DNA of 64,000 nucleotides from Heterobilharzia americana (GCA_944470555.2 OX104128.1:59403257-59467256), one strand, 5' to 3'; positions 24,051 to 35,035 are shown, counted from the stretch's first letter. Notes: a model not told the origin generated them from the letters alone. Numbers and translations are program-made.

Positions 24051-24904
24051 CCGTGTATGTATTCAAGCATGAAAATAACTATGAAATGACATTCTATCCA
24101 ATTTCGAAGGAAGATAGATAGAGTAGTATTGTACATTCAACGAAATATTTCTTCCGCTTTCACAGGAATGAAGAACTGGCAAATAATTCTTAGAAATAAC
24201 TTGAACTGCCTTAAAAATATACTCACGTTTATCATAAGATATGCGTAGAAAACCACTGTGTGCTGAAGAGGAATAAGTTATTATTCATTTAGTGATTATA
24301 TATAACATTAAGGATATGCGTTTCGTCCTTCCCAGGGATAACGTTCCCGTAGGAGTTTGTGCGCCAGGAGAAGTCGATCAATTTGGACCACACTAAACAA
24401 CAAACAGAGATTGAAAGTTCCAATATAAAATGATTTTATTTACCGCAAAAAATCATCTACTCTCACTCAACTCTTATCGCTACAATCATCAAACATACTG
24501 AAGTATTGTCATCAATCTGAATAACTATTCAACTTTACTATATATTAAAATACATAAAACATTCACTGGAAATTGATTTGGTTACCCCAGCATAGACAAA
24601 TTTTTATTTCGATATCAGCATTAAACTCAAAGTCCATTAAAAGCATAACATTTAAGCTATTTTTCTGGCCAACTACAATAAAATAAACTTTTACTATAAT
24701 TGTAGTTTGTATTATTCTTCATAAAAAGTGGAATTCTGTCAATGTAATTATAAATTTCTGTGAGATTTAAAACCGAAAAATTCAAAGGTAAATTTCTGTT
24801 GACTCAGCACTGTTTTTGATGCATCACAGTCAGAATGTGGTCTTGCTCACTACACTACCATAAACTTAGCTCATAAATCAGTATAAATGTATGTATATTT
24901 AAAG
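24051..24904. other. Unassigned sequence with a G+C-richer patch
   Basis: Bases about 24325-24400 (GGGATAACGTTCCCGTAGG and following) are richer in G+C than their surroundings and match nothing else here. No coding signal was seen. Confidence 0.4.
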
Positions 24905-26085
24905 TACATCAGTCAGTGATGATGCTACATGCCAAGTAACTAACCATGGTAGGCTCAGTGATGTCATTGAAGTGAAGAAAGGAGAAAGACAAGACTGCTA
25001 CTGTCACTGAACATCCTATGATTGTGGTCGACTGCACTGGATTGAATCCTGCAAGAAACTGTGAGGTGCAAAAAGATAAGTGTGTGCTGGACCGATGAAA
25101 ACACCACAAAATATGTGTACTTAACCGATGATAATGATGAATTATGTCTTATGTCTTGTCGTACAAACCTCAACATCTACAGGCGAAAACTAACAAGTTG
25201 ACAGAAGAGATGAGGCAGCGAAAACAGAACTGCAGGTGAACACAGAGAAGATAGAAGTAATGAAGATACTCAACCACCACCACCAACAACAACAAGAAGC
25301 ACAAATCACCACCAACGGGAGAAATCAAAAGAAAGTTGTCTCCATCACCTACCTAGACAACATCATTTCAACTACAGATCGTGGCGGTGGCCGTGGCGGT
25401 GGCGGTGGCGGTGGCGGTGACGGAGGACGGTAAAGCCACGGTCGGAAAGTCAACAAGACACACCTTCATCAATCTGTGGAGATCAGTGTGCAGATCTACT
25501 GCACTCAGCATAAAGTGTCAACAACATCCACACTTTCAACACCAATATCAGTCAAGTGAGTCAGTGCTTCCATGTGATGCTTGACAGACTTGACGCCCTA
25601 CAAACAAAACATTTCCAACAAACTACAAACATACATGATCAACAGCTGCCGTCTACACTCACTCCAAACTGAACATCAGATCAAATCAGATGAGATGAGA
25701 TGAGATGAGGTCAGATGGCCAGAATAATAAGAATAAGCAAGGAGGAGCTGTGGCTTGTAACGAAGCAACCAAGAAAGCAAGAAGCTGTTGCCCACGAAAT
25801 ATGCATAAGATGGAAGTGGAGAAGGACTGTATTGGGCATACACTGAGGAGACGGTTTTGTGACATCACGTGCAAGGTGAGGCCGTTGAGTGGAAGTTGAA
25901 TGGGAAACGACGATTTGTGTGTTCTAGCTGAGGGTGACATGGAGGAGATGGTGTGATGGAGAAATGGGAGCTTGTGGGGATTTGTGGAGCCATGTTGGAA
26001 AGAATGTAGAGAAGAGAGTTGAATGGTGACGCACTATTGTAGCCGTATGTTTCACTAGAGACCCAAGGGACAAACAATAATAATA
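24905..26085 (+). mobile_element. RTE-A copy 3, 5'-truncated, dead subfamily
   Basis: Begins in the polymerase palm: ATGATGCTACATGCCAAGT (24919) and a decayed VRQGCSLSP region (about 24980), then a degraded ADD motif (about 25110), the thumb with VNTEKIEVMKIL (25238), and a (GGCGGT)n tract at 25381-25433. The C-terminal domain is out of frame and it ends in CAATAATAATA (about 26070). From about 25100 rightward it is nearly identical to copy 5, including the private ACTTAACCGATGATAATGAT change in the active-site region. Many shared stops mean it cannot encode a polymerase. Confidence 0.9.
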
Positions 26086-26324
26086 TAAATGTCACTAAAC
26101 CAGTCCATGATGAATATTATCTTTAACATAATCTCTCCACTGAACTCAAAAGAAAGACATTTTTGTTTATTGCTCATAAGTGACATGCTTCCAGATTGAT
26201 ATCCCGAAGTTATAACGAGAAGTCATATCTTCTGGCATCAACCAATCGAATGTGAAGAGAGTGCCAAATGAAGACCTTGGTAAATATGTTGAATTGACAG
26301 ATATAAGAAACTGTTGACCATTGA

Positions 26325-26490
26325 ACTTAGATCCAGTGACTGAATGGTTAAAGATTTTGCCTGGGAACTCAAAATTTCTTAGTTCAATTTTTAGTGAAGT
26401 GGGTTCATAGGAGCGCTCTGCTTTAGAATCCTGTACTGGGACAAAAAAGATTTCAGATGGTTCTCCAGTTATCTTCATTCTGTGAATAAC
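26325..26490 (+). mobile_element. SINE-2 copy, degenerate
   Basis: GTTCAATTTTTAGTG marks the B-box region, CCTGTACTGGGACAAAAAAG the hammerhead relic, and GGTTCTCCAGTTATCTTCAT the tail. The core is not intact. Confidence 0.65.
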
Positions 26491-26560
26491 CTTTTGGACA
26501 CAATTTATTGTCCATATTCATATCAAGCAAGTTGCATTGAAAACTTATAAGTTAGAGTGA
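26491..26560 (-). repeat. PLE-1 terminal repeat fragment
   Basis: Minus-strand CTTGATATGAATATGGACAA, then AAATTGTGTCCAAAAGG, the stem-loop box of the pLTR with GAAAC degraded to AAAAG. Confidence 0.6.
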
Positions 26561-26579
26561 TTCTAAAATCTACTGCGGG

Positions 26580-27390
26580 CCTGGCTTATGAATCTAGAGG
26601 GTACATTAGTTTTTGGCAGTAAATTCAACCATTTAGACTTGTCTAGGAACAGCTTCACTCGTCATAATACTTCCTCTATAGCCTATTCAACCTTATTCAT
26701 AATGGTATTCACTGGTTTAGCAATTCCTTCAAATTTTCATTCACTTGGCTTATGTAGTCAGATTCTTTCATTACAGCTATTGAGTTGCTTTTATTCTATT
26801 TAACAATCACTATGTTGTTATCATTCTGAAGGTTCTTAAGTGCTTTCTTTTTCAGTTTGGGTGAATTAGGTTTCATTTTCTACTATTGTTTCAGTGTCCT
26901 TTCACAGTGTGCTGTTGCCTCATAGGCGAGTGTTTTATATGTTGAACTTAATGCTATTTCTTTTTTGGGAATAACATCTGGTTTCATTTCATTAGGTGCT
27001 GGATTGAAGGTAAGGTTTTTTTCTAATATCTTTGCTACTGTTCAACTTTGGACTCCAGTTGAGAGAATGATAACTCACTATGAATTATCGATCATTGGTG
27101 ATGTAGTGTTAGTAATCTCAGTAAAGTGTTGACAGTATGCTTTTCATCTATAAGTTTGTTGAACTTTTTTATTTGAACAGTACTTGGATTTCTTGAAAGC
27201 AGATGATCTTGCTTTATTGAAACTGTCAATTAAAAGTTCATAGTCTTTTTCACTAATTGTTTGTATCAGCTTACACTTTAATTCTTCAGTATAATTCCTG
27301 ATACTGTACAACTTTCTGACTATTCTATGAATTTTTTCTAAAAGACAGAGTTTACTGACACGTTTTATTGGCACTTTAAAGTTTTATATT
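26580..27390 (-). pseudogene. PLE N-terminal region
   Basis: Minus strand, right to left: RIVRKLYSIRNYTEELKCKL (about 27265-27325) and DYELLIDSFNKARSSAFKKS (27185-27245), then in other frames ILEKNLTFNPAPNEMKPDVI (about 26975-27035) and ALSSTYKTLAYEATAHCE (about 26905-26960), and a decayed MKESDYISQVNENLKELL-like block (about 26720-26780). These match the region that precedes the polymerase in Penelope-like proteins. This is the only N-terminal PLE segment I could find here. I place it in PLE-1 because it lies between two PLE-1 terminal repeats of the same orientation. Frameshifts separate the blocks. Confidence 0.72.
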
Positions 27391-27544
27391 GGAATTGGTG
27401 GACGTAGACGTAGATATTTAGGAATGATCTGATTTCCAAGACATCGAACATTGAATATACGAAAATTTGTGTATCTACCTTCTATCTGTCAAAATAGTGT
27501 GAATTTATAAATTAGTCTTCAAACAGGAAGACCTTATATTTCAT

Positions 27545-27690
27545 TAAAATGGGAGAGAAACTTGTGCACTGTGGTAGACTGTAATCCCTTTTTCAATCTG
27601 TTTATTAGATGTGTCACACAATGAAGGAATAGTATTATTTGCTTGATAGCGTTTCGGAGAGAGTTTATTAGTCAAATTTATAAATTATTT
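27545..27690 (-). repeat. PLE-1 terminal repeat, 5' direct copy
   Basis: Minus-strand pLTR (CCGAAACGCTATCAAGCAAA, TCCTTCATTGTGTGACAC, CACAGTGCAC). It is in the same orientation as the coding relic at 26580-27390 and on its 5' side, so this copy looks like the direct-repeat form of PLE rather than the foldback form. Confidence 0.7.
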
Positions 27691-27842
27691 ATGATTTATA
27701 AGATTTGAAACAAATAAATATTTCTAAAATAATAATCATAATAAGCAACAATCTGAACGATGAGTATTATTCTCAACAAATTATCTTACCATGTTCCACA
27801 ATTATAAATTGCATCTGTACAGCATGAAATTAAGCCATATTA

Positions 27843-28181
27843 GGGACTACTAGGGAACTCTGGGAACGAACCAACCAAGAACCTATCACGCAACAAATAT
27901 GCAGGAAGAAGTGGAGATGGATTGGCCATGCACTGAGAAGGCCGACTGGGGACATCACGCGTCAGGCCAGGCCGTCGAGTGGAATCCCCATGGGAAGCGA
28001 CTAGTTGGACGTCCGAGGGTGACATGGAGGAGGTCGTGCGAGGAGGAAATGAGAGAGAGAGCTTCTGGGCTGTCGTGGGACCAGGTTCAAAAGATCTCAG
28101 AGAACAGAGGTCACTGGAGGCGTGCTACTGAAGCCCTATGTTCCACTAGGAACCCAAGGGACTAGTAATAATAATAATAAT
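27843..28181 (+). mobile_element. RTE-A copy 4, 3' end only
   Basis: Contains the C-terminal domain: KKWRWIGHALRRPTGDI in one frame (27900-27957), then after a shift the longest intact ending in the window (27899-28165): VGRPRVTWRRSCEEEMRE (about 28007-28060) and GHWRRATEALCSTRNPRD to the stop at 28163. The tail is (TAA)n, 28164-28181. It is shorter but less eroded than the other copies, suggesting a later or better-preserved insertion. Confidence 0.9.
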
Positions 28182-28374
28182 AAAAAAGACTACTAGGAAA
28201 CCCACTTTCCTTTTCCCAATTCGTTAACACTGGGATGATACATATACAAATGAATGATATGAAAGTGAACAAAGGGAGAACGAATAAAATGGCAGGAGTA
28301 GCCTTTAATTTACTGAAGGCTAAGGGAGAAGTAACACATGGACATATTCTCTCCAAATGCTCAGATTACGATTG

Positions 28375-28695
28375 ATCAATCATATGTTGACAGCCTCGAC
28401 TATATTGAGAAGGCGTTGGTGAGCTACATATAATATCTTGTTTGGAACACGATGAATAACATTGAAAGCTTTATTAACATCTGTGCAATGCCCTGTGTCG
28501 TCTAGATACGCTAGAACTGAACTTCTCACCACTTTCACTTCGTCCTTTCTGAACCAATCTGGTAAATGCTGTCGTATCCGGAGACGTACCTGACTAGTCA
28601 TACACTTTATGTAACTAGTTCCACAGGAACAGTTAAATTGATATCTGAAAGATGAAGAGCTAAGATTAGGCAGGCTGTCCTTTAGTCTCACACTG
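28375..28695 (-). pseudogene. PLE-3 GIY-YIG domain, open for 103 codons
   Basis: Minus-strand frame reading LKDSLPNLSSSSFRYQFNCS, then CGTSYIKCMTSQ (a GIY-YIG start with Gly replaced by Lys after Tyr-Ile), RIRQHLPDWFRKDEVKVVRS, LDDTGHCTDVNKAF and QRLLNIVEAVNI. This is the least broken PLE-3 nuclease here. It lacks the polymerase and the last coding block, and the YIG glycine is lost, so it is probably inactive. Confidence 0.85.
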
Positions 28696-28774
28696 AGTAT
28701 TCACTGACTACTTCGTAACACAATCGGGTACCTGTCGTTTGGATCCTAAATGACCAATAGAATTGGGTTAGCAC

Positions 28775-28995
28775 TCAAGACCAAACCATATGAAAGTAGT
28801 TGCTCTCCAGTAACCAACCAGTGTACCTAATCCAGCCTTACAGAAGTTCCGTTGCACTTCAAATGGCTCGGTAGTAACACCACCAACAGCAACACTAGGT
28901 GACAGGGGTTTGAACCCCAGAGGGGAAATCGCCTGTCTTGAGGTTGCAGATACGCCTTCCTGATAAGTACTGACAAGCAAGAAAACTAAGTAGAG
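28775..28995 (+). mobile_element. SINE-E, tRNA-related short repeat
   Basis: Has a B-box-like, self-complementary GGGGTTTGAACCCC (about 28916-28929) and flanks that recur in opposite orientation at 47.3-47.8 kb (TTGCAGATACGCCTTCCTGA here, its complement there). The GTTGCTCTCCAGTAACCAACC block lies at its left edge. Confidence 0.7.
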
Positions 28996-29274
28996 CAAGG
29001 CTTCCTGCCGATTGTGGCCAAACAACTATCAGTATGTGTCATATTTTATTTTTTCATTCATTGTCATATCATCCAAACTACTGTAGGTATTGATTGAATC
29101 AGGGATTCATAAGAACTGACTGGTATCTGAGTAGACCTAATGTCAGTCTACAACTCGCGTATTTATCAAAATGGGCATCTTAAAAAATAAGCATTCATAA
29201 ACAGTCATTTAGCAGCAGTTAATACAGATATCTTGACTTCTTTTAGGCTGGGATTTCTGTCTTGCTAGGTTACA

Positions 29275-30285
29275 TATTATTATTGTTTGTCCCTTGGGTC
29301 TCTAGTGAAACATACGGCTACAATAGTGCGTCACCATTCAACTCTCTTCTCTACATTCTTTCCAACATGGCTCCACAAATCCCCACAAGCTCCCATTTCT
29401 CCATCACACCATCTCCTCCATGTCACCCTCAGCTAGAACACACAAATCGTCGTTTCCCATTCAACTTCCACTCAACGGCCTCACCTTGCACGTGATGTCA
29501 CAAAACCGTCTCCTCAGTGTATGCCCAATACAGTCCTTCTCCACTTCCATCTTATGCATATTTCGTGGGCAACAGCTTCTTGCTTTCTTGGTTGCTTCGT
29601 TACAAGCCACAGCTCCTCCTTGCTTATTCTTATTATTCTGGCCATCTGACCTCATCTCATCTCATCTCATCTGATTTGATCTGATGTTCAGTTTGGAGTG
29701 AGTGTAGACGGCAGCTGTTGATCATGTATGTTTGTAGTTTGTTGGAAATGTTTTGTTTGTAAGGCGTCAAGTCTGTCAAGCATCACATAGAAGCACTGAC
29801 TCACTTGACTGATATTGGTGTTGAAAGTGTGGATGTTGTTGACACTTTATGCTGAGTGCAGTAGATCTGCACACTGATCTCCACAGATTGATGAAGGTGT
29901 GTCTTGTTGACTTTCCGACCGTGGCTTTACCGTCCTCCGTCACCGCCACCGCCACCGCCACCGCCACGGCCACCGCCACGATCTGTAGTTGAAATGATGT
30001 TGTCTAGGTAGGTGATGGAGACAACTTTCTTTTGATTTCTCCCGTTGGTGGTGATTTGTGCTTCTTGTTGTTGTTGGTGGTGGTGGTTGAGTATCTTCAT
30101 TACTTCTATCTTCTCTGTGTTCACCTGCAGTTCTGTTTTCGCTGCCTCATCTCTTCTGTCAACTTGTTAGTTTTCGCCTGTAGATGTTGAGGTTTGTACG
30201 ACAAGACATAAGACATAATTCATCATTATCATCGGTTAAGTACACATATTTTGTGGTGTTTTCATCGGTCCAGCGTTTGCCTATC
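29275..30285 (-). mobile_element. RTE-A copy 5, dead subfamily
   Basis: Nearly identical to copy 3 over its whole length, including the (GGCGGT)n tract (about 29935-29983), the same disrupted thumb and the same 3' end (ATTATTATTGTTTGTCCC, read on the plus strand). Its 5' end stops at about 30285 in the palm, later than copy 3. No intact domain remains. Confidence 0.92.
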
Positions 30286-30834
30286 TAAAGTTTAATATGC
30301 TTTATTCTCACCATTTTCGGGGATATCTGGCGGACTTGGATATCATCCCTGCAATGTATTCCTACTGATAGTTGAAAAACACTATTCGGCAAAGTTTTAG
30401 AAATCAATGTAGATCTTATCATTACATGAACATTACAAGGCAGATTTAGTTTTATTGTTGAGGTTTTTTTCTTTACCTTCCGCTTTATTGTATTCGGGCA
30501 GTATACTTGCCAATTTCCTTTTATTCTCCCTGGTTTTTAAAACGTACTTATTTTAAATATACCAGACATCCAAGCTAGTTGTATTAGTCGAACTTTTATT
30601 TAATCGGAATTATGAGATGGCTTTATTCGAAATAAAGATGTTTTTTCATTCAAAGGGTTATTAGTTTGTCTGTTTATCATAAATAGGCGCGTTTATGCCA
30701 GTATACACATTGCTAAAACAGGAAATATTATCCTACTATCGGAAACTTTTCTCATTTTCTCCATCCACTTTTCTTAGCATGATTCAATACTTGAACCGGC
30801 CTAGCAAAGAAGATTTCCTAGTAATAATGAAAAG
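30286..30834. other. Unassigned sequence
   Basis: A 61-codon frame at 30695-30880 has no motif and runs into the next SINE. Confidence 0.45.
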
Positions 30835-30965
30835 TGGCTCTCATTTTTTCATCCCTAGTAGTCGATGTTTTTCTCACTAGCACTCTAACCAAGGCCTGGT
30901 CGCTTCAAAACCCTAGAACGTTACGTACTAGACCTCTGAGTTACGATAGCACTTCTTATGTGACG
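30835..30965 (-). mobile_element. Sm-alpha-like SINE, 5' half
   Basis: Retains the tRNA-like promoter half on the minus strand (GAGGTCTAGTACGTAACG, about 30920-30945). The hammerhead half is absent. Confidence 0.6.
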
Positions 30966-31164
30966 GGCATAGTCTTCATTTTGCTATATTTACTATCCTG
31001 TAAGTGACTGAACATAACTAATGGGTACTGACCGGCATGTAGGCTCCTGCATGGATGCTTCGATATTACCTTTCATTTTCAATTTTACAATAATGATGGA
31101 TGTTGGCTAAAAAAGGATAATACGAGCAACAATTTAAAAACTATACTCGTCGAGAAAGAAATGG

Positions 31165-31310
31165 CTATTGTGGCTCTGTGGTCTAATGATTAACTCTCTG
31201 TCGCATGTAAAGATCCATCACTGGTATCAGCCCCAGCAGGAACAACATCATTTACTGGAAGGCAGGTATTTACAGCTGACGAGTCCCAAATAAGAAGAAA
31301 CGAAACAAAA
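31165..31310 (+). mobile_element. Sm-alpha-like SINE with intact hammerhead core halves
   Basis: tRNA-like GTGGTCTAATGATTAACTC (31180) leads to the hammerhead: CTGACGA is intact at 31276-31282 and GAAAC follows, but stem II pairs GTCC with AGAA, with two mismatches. Best preserved core of its family here. Probably weak or inactive. Confidence 0.75.
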
Positions 31311-32100
31311 GTGTAACTATAGGCTTTGTTTACTCACTGAAGGCATCTTTCACTCAAACAGCATGCCATTGTACATTAATGCACTAAGTAGATTTTTTCA
31401 TGTCTCATCTTTTAGTGCAGTACTAAAGACTTACAGTATGTGTGGTGAATATCCAAGGTGATTTATAGCTCTCTGAGATAATGTTGTTATCAAAAGAACT
31501 TTCGATGTCAATCCATAGACTGTCTTCAGCGTTGTCACTTCATAGAGCTTGGGGAGGAAAGTAACCGTGAAAACGTCATCTCATTGCTTTTCGTTGACTT
31601 TATTGTTCGTATTTGTACACATATTTTTCAAGCTGATGTAAATCAAAGATTGATTTGTTGTGTAATGATGGCTTTCAGCATCTGTGATTAGGATTTGTAA
31701 AGGTTTATTTAAAAAACTAACCAGTATAATAGATGTTGTAACTAAAAGACATTTATCCAAACTTCAAATCAGGCTCAACATATCATCATCAGTTTCGAAA
31801 TGGACTAAGATGGAAAATCTCCTCATTATTTAGAATTTAGAGAGATAACTACAGCCACTAGTCGCCTAGGAGATGAAAGGCGTAGGCATAGGTAATAAAC
31901 GCTAATTCGCTGCCGCTCTCCTTCTATCAACAAAATTAACTTTGCAATAATTCCATAAATCACTTTTGAGAAAGCCTAATAATTATTTGATCACATAGAA
32001 GAAATGGATGATTTAAGAGTTACCCTTAGTCTTACAATTCACTTTCTAGGTAGAAAATTTTCTTGATAAACAGCTGATTAGTAGTTGAGAATATTTGTAG
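31311..32100. other. Unassigned sequence
   Basis: No recognised family. Stops are frequent in all frames. Confidence 0.45.
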
Positions 32101-33424
32101 CTCAGATTGATGGTCTTAGTTGTATTGTGTTCTCTCAGCTGGCTGGGTTGTTTAATCGTGAAGCTGTCATCGTCCTTCTAGACGACATCATCAGCACTAA
32201 CTTCAGTATGCAGTGAACTGTCAGTACCTCGCCGTGAGTGATGTAATAGCTTGCCTTGATGAAGCGATTTGTGGTTGGTTGTTTCCTTCGATTGCTGTGT
32301 CATTGGCTGTATAGACTTTCCTGTTGGCTGTCCCTCTGCTTTACCTCTGATCTTTCTGTCGTCTGTCATCTTTCTCATCGGTTGATAGATTGGGTCTATG
32401 TCTATATATCTACTGATTGCTGGCTGACCTGAATACCAAGCTTCTAGGAATTCTCTGATATTCTTCGTTTTTTCTGTCCAGAATTTCTACATTGTTCAAT
32501 TTGAATTCATGTCCATAATTATCCACGTGCATTGAAATGAGTGACGAAATGTCGTGGCGTTTAATAGCCAACTGATGTTCATGTAGACGAAGGCAAAGGG
32601 AGCGACCATTTTGTCCAATGTAGTGTTGACTACAGTTATTGCAGTTGATTCTGTAAATGATATTCGGTTTGTCTTCTTTGGTTGTTGCACCCTTTGGTCT
32701 GCATAATAGTGTTTGGAGGGGATTTGTTGGTTCATGAGCCAGCCACACCAATTCCAAGTGGTTTCAATAATCTTGTCGTGATTTATGATATTTTCTTTAT
32801 GTATGGTAGGATGATGCGTTTATTGATTTCTGTCGATGACTTTGTAGTTGATGGTGTATGGGGTAGGCATGTTATGATAAAGTTTCGTGGGTATCCGTTC
32901 TTATTTAGGCTGAACATTGAGTTTCCATCTTCCCCGGATTTGTTCTATTGACCAGAAGATCCAGGAATGGTAGTTAGTTGTTTGACTCCTTCTCCATTAT
33001 GAATTTGATGCCACTGAAAACGTTGTTGATCAAATTGTGATGATGACAAAAGTGTCGTCCACATAGCGAATCAGAAATTTCGGTTTGATCACGGGAAGGA
33101 TGATGGCTTCCAGTCTGTGTATCACTGCTTCTGCAATCAGTCCGGATATCGGTAATCCCAGTGGAGTTCCTTTCATCTGTTTATATATCTTGCCGTTGAA
33201 TTGGAAGAATATAGTCAGACAAAGGTTGATGAGTTCCATCAGACTTGAACATTTGAGTTTTGTGCGTTCTGTAAGGCTTGTGTCTTCATTGAGCAGAAGG
33301 GACATAGTTTCCTTGGTTAATTGGGGTTCAATGGATGTATATAGTGCTGTGACATCGAAGGATACCATTAGTTCATCGTTTTCTATGTTAATATTTTTGA
33401 TCTTTTCACCAATGGAATTCTTAG
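32101..33424 (-). pseudogene. PLE-2: reverse transcriptase and GIY-YIG nuclease, best preserved PLE
   Basis: Minus strand, from the 5' end at right: motif A VSFDVTALYTSI (about 33330-33365), motif B MKGTPLGLPISGLIAEAV (about 33125-33180), motif C RYVDDTFVI (33036-33062), all in one open frame (33030-33410). A broken thumb follows, and then a second open frame (32410-32757) with linker and nuclease: NIIYRINCNNCSQHYIGQNG (about 32610-32670), LRLHEHQLAIKRHDISSLIS and the downstream VEILDRKN block. The two YIG residues and the RxxEH motif are present. One or more frameshifts lie between 32757 and 33030. The N-terminus is missing at the foldback near 33410. The 3' region reaches about 32100. Confidence 0.9.
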
Positions 33425-33461
33425 AAAAGATCAAAATATTAACATAGAAAACGACGATGAA
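33372..33461. repeat. Snap-back inverted repeat at the PLE-2 5' end
   Basis: Arm 33372-33406 (TTCATCGTTTTCTATGTTAA onward) is the reverse complement, with small indels, of 33425-33461, around an 18-base spacer. The left arm is PLE-2 coding sequence and the right arm is its antisense copy, so the break point of the truncated element ends in a hairpin. Confidence 0.9.
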
Positions 33462-33714
33462 ATAGTAAATTGACTTTTGTCGATACAAAACTTATCAAAT
33501 TGGATGAAAGAAAGGCAATAGCAAAAAAATTCATCTGGATATTTGATTATTGTTCTCAGTCTCTTCTCTTTTCTGAGTCTTACTGTTCACTTTCTCTAAT
33601 CGTTTTATTTCAACATCATTTTCAAGCTATGATAGTTGATATATTTTATAGACTCTTGAATAAGATGAACGTTTACTAATCTTGATACTATTCATATTTC
33701 AGGTAGGAAATTCA

Positions 33715-33870
33715 TTGGGGACTGACATCAGTTAAAGAAGCATTGGAAACCTGAGGTCACTGGACAGCTGTTTTGTCTTAGTTTGGGACAAATCATTAGT
33801 GTACACCCAGTACTATCAGATTTCTAGTGTTTCTCCAACTGTCGTCATTGAACAGTGAATTAAACTACTT
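33715..33870 (-). mobile_element. SINE-2, rearranged fragment
   Basis: The tail half reads GTCCAGTGACCTCAGGTTTC on the minus strand. The promoter half is replaced by sequence resembling a second tail (CTCCAACTGTCGTCATTGAA, plus strand), so two opposed fragments appear fused. Confidence 0.6.
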
Positions 33871-34044
33871 GTATTTTTAAAGGGAAGATGGAATCTGACT
33901 TCGTTACTCAGCACAATTTATTACCGTAACTCGAACTGAAAGGAATGCCTTACAATTATGTGGATTTCCGGAAAATTTATACTCGAAAAGTTGAACTTAT
34001 TTTAAAATCTACTTTTGGTCCATTGTGTTATGTATCTAGAACCA

Positions 34045-34595
34045 TATAATAACAATAATAATGATAATAATAATTATTATTTATCCCTTGGGTTCCTAAT
34101 GGAACATAGGGCTTCTGTAGCACGTCTCCATTCCACTCTCTTCTCTGAAATCTTTTGAACGTGGTTCCACGACAGCCCACAACCTCTCATTTCCTCCTCA
34201 CACGATCTCCTCCATGTCACCCACAGCTGGGACACCCAACTCATCGCTTCACATCTGGGTCCCACTCGGGGGCCTAACCTGAAGCGTGATGTCCCCAGTC
34301 AGCCTTCTCACTGTATGTCCAATCCAATCCATCTCCACTTCCTTCCAGTGCATATTAATTCAGCCATAGTTTCTTGGTTGGTTCGTTGCCAGCCAGCCAG
34401 AGTTCCTTGTTGCTGATTCTTAATATTCTGACCTTCTCATCTGATCTTCAGGAACGAGCCAGCGTAGGTAGTTGTTGATGAATGTTTGTGGTTTGTTGGA
34501 AATCCCTTTCGTGGCGCACCAAGTCTCTGAGCCATACAGAATCATTGACTTGACATTGGTGTTGAAAATCTGGATCTTGTTCCACATGCTGAATA
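34045..34595 (-). mobile_element. RTE-A copy 6, 3' end only
   Basis: Minus strand: a decayed thumb, then the C-terminal domain in shifting frames with WVSQLWVTWRRSCEEEMRGC (about 34170-34230) and RRATEALCSIRNPRD (about 34083-34130). The tail is AT-rich, ATAATAATAATTATTATT. It resembles copies 2 and 8. Confidence 0.9.
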
Positions 34596-34796
34596 TGGCA
34601 GTTATATTTTATGGGACTGATGAATATTCTTTTACGGGCAAAGTTTGATGACATTAGAAGTGTGCTTCTTACTTACTTAGTGCATCTTTTTGCTAAATAA
34701 ACAGTTTGTAATAATTCTCTGTTTGACAATAGAACGCATTTATCATCTTACTTGATAGGATAAATAGGTTATTGACTGACAAAATGTTTCCATTGG

Positions 34797-34845
34797 AGTG
34801 TACCGTACAACGTTACGTTCTGCCCTTCTTTACAGCTATGAAACC
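34797..34845 (+). pseudogene. Short RTE-B polymerase fragment
   Basis: Reads VYRTTLRSALLYSYET, matching VYCTAVRSVLLYGCET in RTE-B. It stops where a SINE-2 begins. Confidence 0.7.
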
Positions 34846-35035
34846 CTGTGGCTCAACGGTAACATGCTGATCACGGAACCTGAAGTTCCTGAGTTCGGCG
34901 CCTGGCGGGATCACGGATTCAAACTGCTGAGGAGTCCCACACTAGGACGAAACACTTGTTCAGTGCTCTTAGATTTTCTGTGTTCCTCCAAATGGTATCA
35001 GTCCTTGATGAACGCCAAATTAAAAACTCAATAAA
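34840..35035 (+). mobile_element. SINE-2 copy with intact hammerhead core
   Basis: tRNA-like GTGGCTCAACGGTAACATGC (about 34849) is followed by a B-box region (GAGTTCGGCGCC) and the hammerhead at 34921-34970, then the tail ending CAGTCCTTGATGAACGCC at about 35020. It is close to full length and fused to a piece of RTE-B on its left. Confidence 0.85.
34921..34970 (+). ncRNA. Candidate type I hammerhead ribozyme in SINE-2
   Basis: CTGAGGA (34927-34933) fits the CUGANGA core. Stem II is GTCC/GGAC (34934-34937 with 34945-34948), loop CACACTA. GAAAC lies at 34949-34953. A two-pair stem III with loop ACTT ends in GTT, placing cleavage after 34960. Stem I is at least ACTG (34923-34926) with CAGT (34961-34964). 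All core positions are present. The GUU site and short stems I and III predict slow cleavage. Hammerheads in schistosome SINEs are established; activity here is inferred. Confidence 0.7.

Noticed and set aside
31165..31310. Calling this Sm-alpha-like hammerhead active
   Set aside because: Core halves are intact, but stem II has two mismatches out of four pairs.
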